From: Saccoglossus kowalevskii
Lineage: Eukaryota > Hemichordata > Enteropneusta > Harrimaniidae
Assembly (NCBI RefSeq): GCF_000003605.2
Contig: NW_003156736.1
Coordinates: 112,939 to 144,032 of the forward strand
Length of the DNA: 31,094 bases
Direction: 5' to 3'
Positions 19,409-28,700 of this stretch are shown piece by piece. Within the stretch, counting starts at the first letter, position 1; every line of letters starts with the position of its first letter. The translations under genes were made by a program, and so were the position numbers. The notes under the pieces were generated by a model, which was not told the origin of the DNA, made no database searches, and saw nothing but the letters and a program-made list of their open reading frames with translations.

Positions 19409-19594
19409 TACTGTAAAATCTGTATTAGAAGCTGCATCCCTAATAGAAGCCGTACCCATTGTTTTTGAACAATTTAGACCCAAAAATTCATCATTTCTCA
19501 TACATGTATGTGTAGATGCTCTAATAGAAGCCTCATCCCCTCTCTTGCATTCTACCATTTTGAAGCCGCAGCTTCTAATACAGATTTTACAGTA
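19409..19594. mobile_element. 186-bp MITE, TA-flanked, TTAGAAGC ends
   Basis: TACTGTAAAATCTGTATTAG at the left and CTAATACAGATTTTACAGTA at the right are perfect inverse complements over 20 bp. The symmetry continues through AAGCTGC / GCAGCTTC. TA outermost bases fit Tc1/mariner target duplication. Fragments of the family (CTTCTAATACAGC) appear at about 11746. It lies 38 bp 3' of the transferase stop codon, so it may be within its 3' UTR. Confidence 0.9.
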
Positions 19595-19632
19595 CTACTA
19601 TATAAAATACCAGATCACCATACATGGTGATC

Positions 19633-19793
19633 TCAAAATACTGAGGAGCCAGAGCCAGGTTTTCTACTGTCTGCATGAGCTGTTAACATATCTTGATGTT
19701 TCATCACCGCCATAACTTGATTCAAAAAGTCCACTTGGACAACGTCATGTCCGCGGCTTTCAAGTCCCGCAATAATGTCGTCTGATACACCAT
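19633..19793 (-). CDS. GGT: GGT exon 11 with stop
   Basis: Acceptor TTAATATTACAG. Encodes (N)[18 protein letters not shown], then [15 protein letters not shown] and TGA. The (A/S)DSRK-x-G ending is the family C-terminus. Confidence 0.95.
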
Positions 19794-22700
19794 CTGTAAT
19801 ATTAATCACAAGTTTTAGATGAAAAATCCACCTTTTTAGTTTAAATTCATTTTTCAACTTTTTTCAAATGCTGCAAAATCCTGTCAAAATATTTAGCAAT
19901 TTTCACTAATTTCATCACAAAGTGTTAGATTGTGACATTGCGCACAGGATCAATCAATTGGATCAATATTCGTTAAAATTATTAGCAACGTAACAGGACT
20001 ACTTTTATGGATGGACACAAAAATTGATAATGGTGGTACTAGGACTACCAGGTAAGTTTAATCACATTTTTGTTTTGTTTTGAATCTAAACGAACAGGCA
20101 AATGTCACTAGATTTTATCATTTTGTAAGAATTGTATTTTATTTAGACATATTAGAGTTCTTACAGAATACTCATTTTGAGATTTTATGGTTATGTCAGT
20201 TTTTTTTTGTAAATCAATAACTTTGCTCAGCTGCACTCACTCACTAGGCATTGCCCTTTACATACTGTAGAATATTTTATTTTCGCTGGAATTAATTTTC
20301 GCTGAAAAGGCTTTTTGGGCGTTTTGTATGGAATTTATTTTCACTGATTTCTGAAGAGTTTAATGTGAAATATAGGAAAAAAAGTATATTCGCTGGATTT
20401 TATTTTCACGGAGTCATCCCTTCAGCGAAAATAAATTCCAAATGAAAATACAGTATTCTACAGTATTACCGGTAGTACTAGATTTTTAGCCAGCATCCTG
20501 TCTACCTTTCATTTTAGACAGGCACTTCACATTTTTGACAGGCAAAAAATATTTAATTTGACAGGTGAGATTTCTAAAACGTGTCCAATTTTGATTGAAA
20601 ATTACTCGTAAATTACAAAATAACCATAAATAATCACCAAAAAATTGATTATCAAAGAATATCTGACCTGGAAACTACACAAAAACAATAGTGTAGTTCA
20701 TAAATAACGTCACCAAGAATGACGTGATGAAACATTTTAAAGATGTTTGATTGGACAAGCAAAAAGTGAAATAGCATACTGTAGAATATTTTATTTTCGC
20801 TTGGAATTAATTTTTGCTACTTTTGCTGAAGTAATTATTCAGTGAAAATAAAATCCAGCGAATATGCTTTTTTTCTATATTTTACATTCAACTCGTCAAA
20901 AATCAGTGAAAATAAATTCCATACAAAACACCTAAAATGTCTTTTCAGTTAAAATTAATTCCAGCTAAAATAAAGTATTTCACAGTATATAAAGTATCAT
21001 GGCATTGGAGGAATCTTACTTTCAACTTCTACTTCATTCGGAACAAGTCCATGGTGAAACCGGGGTTCCTCTATGGCGTCACTGATATGCACTTCGCCGA
21101 ACGAGAACACATTGAGGAACACTTCCGCTATGGCGGTTATTATCCGACTTCCATTATTTGCAGCCATCACGACCCTTGGGTTACATGGCTTGGTTTCATG
21201 GTAGATTATTGTTGGGGTAGCGCTGGACTGGGGACGCTTGCTCCCTTCTATGTAGTTAGCCTGAATTTTTTTTTTTTTAAAAATAAGAGTTTACTGATTT
21301 AAAATTGTTTTCCTCTCCATCTGTTCATCTGTCTGTGTGTCTCTCCCAGGTGAAAATATTGGTAATATAAGTACTGATAAACACAGTTTAGTGCCATATT
21401 TTTTTACCCCAAAAATGTTTAAGAAACGTTTTGTACATTTTTTGTACTTACAGTAGTATTTGCCAACATTGTGTCATTGTATTCTGATTGTTGTTTCTCT
21501 GGCCATGTAAAATCAGCCATGTGGTTGTTTAGAATTATACCATCTGATGTCATTATTTTGCTTCCAAACTTATAATTAATACTCCTGTAATAAAATCCAT
21601 ATATGGAAGCAATAATCAATTATGCAAATTTGTTATTTAATTACAATTTCAACCAAGCCTGATTTCTGAGGCTATTATTCATCCTGTGTCACGAATACAC
21701 AACAAGATGAGATGTGATGTCAAATATCCTATATGAATAGCGTACATTGCACCAAGTAAAATAAAATGCAATTGCTTTAGCAAAAGCCCAGGTATAACCT
21801 AGTCTGTTCATCAAATCAATTATATAACTAAAATATCATTTGTTTCACTATGTGATCAAGCTTTGTAAGCAATTAATTGGAATCAGTCTTTGACTAGCAG
21901 GAACTGTCCTGTTCTGTCACTAATACCTGTATTTTATGGAAATTGCTTGATGTATAATGTAAATAATCTGGAACGCATTTAATGTTTATTTCATTTAAAT
22001 GCATAGTTTACCCAAATACAGGAAACATTCAAACAAGTACAATTCAGATTCAAATGAATACGGCTTTTTTTTTTAGTTTTCAGTGCTAGATGTATAATAC
22101 CTGGTTAGTCTGAATCTAGCCATCTGATTGGCTAAAGCGAGGTCTTATACCTGGCGCTAAAATACCTGTGATTCTGGCTTAAATATTTAAAGGGCGGCAG
22201 TCGTCGTACCGCATCCTGTTCGATATGGGACTCATAGCAACGTATACAACGTGTGTAAAATACATTGTTTATTTACGCAAAATTCAAACACGCGCTGCGC
22301 GTTGATCACCACGAATCAAGATTGCACGACATAAGCACTGTTCATTGTGATTGTGGGTATATGATCAACTGATGAAAGCAGGAAAACCTGCTATAAGTAC
22401 TAATATGAATTATTATTGCCAAAAATTTTAATATATATGAATTTTGCATACGTTCTGCTATTATTCCCGGCCAAATATGCTAATTTTCCTCAGTGTGAAA
22501 CCTTATGTCTGCTACCAAATATCTGAGCGAACCATTTATAACTGTTAAATATTCCTGGCGGGAAGTCATCTACTTACGTTGTGAGCGCCACCATGTTATC
22601 ATCCTTGTCTATGACTGTCACTGAAGCGGTTCCTTGCCCGATGTCCGGGAAATACGGTCCGTAATGACTGGCATTGAATGTACTATTGTCAAGGATTTTC

Positions 22701-25700
22701 TGTTTTATGAACAACGCAGCCTCTTTACTAATAAAAAAACAAAATAATAAATTATTAATAATAATAAATTATTCCTTACTCTCATCAAATATAATAAACA
22801 TTTGAAATCCAAAAATCATTTGACTGGAAATGCTTTAATTATTTACAGGATTTTGATTTTGCTATTTTCCCAAGTGAACATGTGAAAGAACAATAAAATT
22901 CATTGTTTCACTTGAAAATCCGTTGATATTTCATACGTTGAAAATATCAAAATAGTGAAATTCAATCCCCTGATAAAAATTCATAATTTTACAGTATATG
23001 GGAACTTAAATTTACAAAAATGCATTTTTTCTCTCCAAACATCACAGATTTTGTGAGAAACTCACACATTTCCATTTCCCTTTCAGCAGACTTTGATTTT
23101 TACATTCATGTTGCCAATGACAACACTTGAATTTTCATGCATTTCATGAAAGAAAATTGCAAAATTTTGCTCTAATGAACATTCCCACTAGAGTAACAAA
23201 CTCTTTGAACACCAAAATCAAATTTTTTCACTGTTCACAAAATAACACTTTATTTTATCTAGAATTTTGGTTCCAGACCTTTTGCTAATAATAACAAATC
23301 AAGTCAATTTGGTTTAAAATTATCAAAAAAAATGATTAAAAAAGACATAAAAATAGTATTTATAGTGGTGGAATGTAGCAGTTTGTACGAGTATGTTGAT
23401 TTGAAATATAATCAAAATAATAATGAGGTGTCTAGATGTGTCTTCAAGTCTTATTTTCAGGCGCCCTTTGACTTCTAGACTTTCCTTACCTTATCATGAT
23501 ATCTTGTACATCGTTGACCTCACTCACTTTGTCAGGATCTCCAAGTTGCAACTTTTGCGAATATGCAAATTTAAAAGCCTGCCAAAAAAAGTGGTAAAAT
23601 TTGTGATAATTAATAAGTGATTAAGTTCAAGCTGTATCATATACTGGTAAGATACCATTTGAAGAGGGGGGGGGGTGTTAATTACCTCAATAATTCGATG
23701 GTAAGTGAGGGGATCATTGCTGTCTGCAGATGTAAAGTTGTAGTTTTCAAGTATATTGATTATGGAGAGGAAGACCGGGCCACCAGCAGGTGCAGGATGA
23801 CTGTACACGGTGTAGTCTGCAATAAAAGTAAAGATGCAATTAGTGCATTTTTTTATTATTTTGCAGTAACTTTTCTATCGCTGTATTTTCCAAAGCTAAT
23901 CTGAATGCTGTGCGGGTTGCTTATAACAACGCTTTCCGCGCTATTTTTTATGTCAGTCGTAATTTGAGTATTTCTGAAACTCAGATTTTAAATGGTGTTC
24001 CCACTTTTTTAAGTGTTCTGCGCAAGTCCAGGGCTGGCTTTTACATAAGATTGACTTCTAGTGAGAATTGTTTAATTGTGGCAGCCATGTCTACTGACAT
24101 GTTGAAGGACAGCAACTGCTGGAAAAGGGTCTTTTCTGATATTTATAAGGCGCCATATTTCTAATGTCTGTTTTGCTGTTGTGTTTTTAGTAATTTTCAA
24201 CTTTATGTTATGAGCTGGTTCTCGAAATAAAAACTATTATTATACTATTAAGTCATGCAAATATTGCGTAAAAAATAATTTAATATTGTTGATGTATTTA
24301 ACTTAATAATGAACACAGCATGATGACTCTGATAACTGGTCACTTGTTTTTCTGTTTTTTAGGGGTTTCCGGTGTTTTGATGAGCTATCTAAGGCAGACG
24401 AAATTGGACATTTTTTACACCAGAGTTTCTATGGCACAGCGGAACTCAAAACTTGTCTATTGCATTTATATATCTGTGAATTTTTTGTGAGATTACCAAG
24501 GACATGCTATTTTTACAATTTATCACCATGACAACAGATAAATAATATTATTAATATCAACAGAAATTACCATGATACTTGGTTTCGACCGGTAACCGTT
24601 CAATGGCTGCATAATTACGGAGATCCTGCCTTGTTAAAATACCACCTGTAGAAGTGACCTATATATGATAAATGTAATAGAAAAATTAAAACAAACAAAT
24701 TTGCAGTATATTTATTATAAACATTTTTAATATATTTTTCACTGACACAACCAGCAGAAGAAAAAAATTGTATCAAACCAAAAAAAATGTATAAAACTAA
24801 TGATATCTATGATTACAGACTTGAAGTACTGCAAACATTTTTGTGAACTTTGCCCTGCAAAAAAAAAAATAGGGCTATGAGGTGATTTTTTGGGGGGAAT
24901 ATTTGTTGGCACACATATTTTGCATTGGCAAAATGAGTGAAAAAAAAAGATTGACCCAAACTTTTTTTAGCAGTATGCACACTGAACAGAAACATATTTT
25001 TTTTTTAGTTCTGAACTCTCCTGTACTTTATACTTTGTCTTTGGTTATATCATACAATTAAGACCTCATTAGCATATCATTTGAATAATTATGATTTTTC
25101 AGGCAAATTTGGTCATGTGATAAAATAGTATTATTACCCAATAAAAGTTAATAGAGCTGGTTGATACTTGTGTAACACTGCCTGTGATGTCATGAGAATC
25201 AGCATCCCATATCCATGGCAACAGGTATTATAGTGTCATACGAGACATAGATGTCATTCACATGCTTTCAATAAAACTAATGGTAATAAAAACTAAACTT
25301 ACGCTATTTACGATATTATCAGACAAGACACTGTCATAGAATGCACTCGCACCACTAGTTGCTACAATTTGCAGTGTAGCGGCTAGTGTAGGCCTGGTTA
25401 GCGTCTGTCCTGCTTTTAGTTTTTTACCATTTGGAGCTAAAAGTGCCTTCAATTCTGGGGATAATTCATCAAACGTGTCATCTATACTCGACTCTGTTAA
25501 TAAAGAAAGATAAATCATATAATAATTATAATAAATAATTTTGTCCTTAAAGGGCAGTGGTCGTCACGGTGCGCCACGTTCGATATGGGACTCATAGCGA
25601 CAGACACAATGCGTGTAATATACATTGTTTATGTGAAATTCAAAGATGCGCAGCGCAGCAACCACTGCCCTTTAACCTTTTTTGAGTTTGAATGAAATTG

Positions 25701-28700
25701 GCAATAGGTCATCTCTGACATACATTGCAGGCACGGTCAAGATACATAAATCCAAAATGGCTACCAGTATTTGAATTTATAAAAACAATTGACAAGTATA
25801 TGTATGACACAGTGTATCGTCTTTGTAACAAGGTCAATGTTTGTCTGAGAAATGGCAAACTTTGATAATCATTGTCATTACATATTACACTGTAGCCTCG
25901 TTATAACGAACTCTTTGGGGGACATACAATTAGTTTGTTATAGTGAAATGTTCACTATATTGAAGCACATAATACATTGGGTTTGTTGTGAGCGGGAGAC
26001 ACGCTATGTGTTCATTATATCAGGAAGTTCATTATAACGGTGTTCATTATACTGAGGTTACAGTGTATATAGTATATGGTATAGTCTCTTGTTATTAATG
26101 AACACTAAGACAATTCATGCAAAGATTCATATGTTAATAATAAGAACACTTATTATTATACATCTGTCACCGCAACGCCATAAGTTACAGTGTGCCATAA
26201 TTTTGCGGTATTTTACAGGGTATTTTCATCCTACCATATTAGGAAATGCAAATTCCAAATATGGAATGATTACATGCATAAGCGTCCTCTTAATAATAAA
26301 AACAAACATGGCTGCCACTAAAGTTTGAATTGACTCCACACAAAGAAGTTTGCTGATTCTGTTCTAAACATTTTGGATTTCGGCATTCCCATGGTTTATC
26401 CTTGGAAGGAAAAGATGTATAATAATAAGCTGTACTGTCTTTGTTTACTTTGAGGTATCCTCATAATAACCTCATATACATATACATGTTCTAGTTAATA
26501 AAACGTACAGTGCACCAAGCTATACCTGTTGCTTCTGTGACCGTGAATCCATCAGTTGCTAAATTAATCGCTGGTTCAAAAAGTTCTCCCCATTTTAATA
26601 GTCCATATTTTTTCCACACCATTTCTATTCCTTTAAGTTCACCGGGAACCGCCACAGCCAAACCACCCTGAAATCAAAAATATTCTTAGTACAGAAAATG
26701 AAAACATAGTGAGACAATTGTAATGCTCAATTTTCAAAAAAAGCCACATTATTGATTCCTATTATGCACATTATTAATACATATCAGCCACATTATCAAT
26801 GCAAATTAGCCACATTATCAATGCATATTAGCAACATTATCAATGAATATTAGCCACATTATCAATGCCTATTAGCCACATTATCAATGAATATCAGCCA
26901 CAGTATCGATGCCTATTAGCAACATTATTAATGCATATTAGCAACATTATCAATGAATATTAGCCACATTATCAACACCTATAAGCCATATTATCAATGA
27001 ATATCAGCCACAGTATCGATACCTATTAGCCACATTATCAATGCATATTAGCCATATTATCCACATTATCAATACATATTAGCCACAATATCAATGCATA
27101 TTAGCCACATTATCAATGGATATTAGTCACATTATCAATGCATATCAGCTACATTATCAATGCAAATTAGCCACATTATCAATACATATTAGCCACAATA
27201 TCGATGCCTATTATCCACATTATCAATACATACTAGCCACATTATCGATGCCTATTATCCACATTTTCAATACATATTAGCCACAATATCAATGCATATT
27301 AGTCACATTATAAATGCATATTATCCACATTATCAATGCCTATTATCCACATTATCAATACATATTAGCCACAATATCAATGCATATTAGCCATATTATC
27401 AACGTATATTAGCCACAATATTATGCATCAGCCCACAAAATAACAAATGATCTTTGCAGAACATGCTTTCCATTATTACCGAGTTTCAGGGTATGGTAAA
27501 CTTACTGCAACCCTTTGGATTATGCCTGTTTCTTGTGACATTAGAAATGTATATCAGCACTATTTAGTAGTCACATTAGCACAACATGTTAGCTACACTA
27601 ATAAATAGTTGAACATGTATTTTAATGACTATTAGTTGAAATAGAAAAAGTTCTTAGCCACATTAATATATTAGTCTCATTACCATAACATATTAGCCAC
27701 ATTACCATAACATATTAGCCACATTACCATAACATACTAGCCACATAACATATTAGCCACATTACCACAACATATTAGCTACATTACCACAACATATTAG
27801 CCACATTACCATAACATATTAGCCACATAACATATTAGACACATTACCACAACATATTAGCCATAGTACTACAGCAATTTAGTCACTTTATCACAAGATA
27901 TAGCCACATTACCAAAACATATTAGTCACATTACCACAACATTTTAACCACATTACAACATACTAGGCACATTACCACAACATAGTAGCCACAATACCAC
28001 AACATAGTAGCCACTTTATCACAACATTTTAACGACATTAGCCACGTTACAACATACTAGCCATCTCACCACAACATATTAGCCACATTACCACAACATA
28101 TTGGACACATTACCAGGGATATGCACAATTCACATACCTTCACTGAAAGTGTTTCATTAGTTTGAAACATGTCTTCTTGTGCAGCATCTGGAGCCACTTC
28201 ACGAAAATCAAACGCATCTACTGAAGTTTTAGTTTTTACCATCATGAATCCACCGCTGAAAAGTAAATTGAATGTCATTTTGAGTTTATGAATATACCTT
28301 GAACCAGCATGGTCAACATTTCTGGCACATAAACAAACTTGCTAACAAAGGAAATAAATCCACAGAAAATATCAATTACCATAAAATCTTTTAAATTTTG
28401 AATACATTTACAGTGAAAACCATCAAGATATTGTCATCGAGATTGCCCCAAATGTTGTAAGATTAGAGCAACTGATTACCTACTGTGTTTCCAATTACAG
28501 TGTGTATTGTTGATTACCAACAAATTTTTATCTCAGCATATTTACACAAAAAAATTATGTAAATACATATAACCTGGTGCATCATTTTTTGTCAGAAAGC
28601 AACATTTCCTTTAAAACATAATCACTTGTGATGTTTCAAGGCCAAGAAAATAACAAGATTTACTTCAGAAATCCATTCAATGTGATTGTCAATAGTATTC

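Noticed and set aside
20937-21302. 121-codon + ORF over GGT exon 10
   Set aside because: It is the antisense shadow of exon 10, whose minus-strand reading matches the GGT family.
26741-28118. CRISPR-like array
   Set aside because: A contiguous 22-bp satellite with no alternating spacers, inside an intron.
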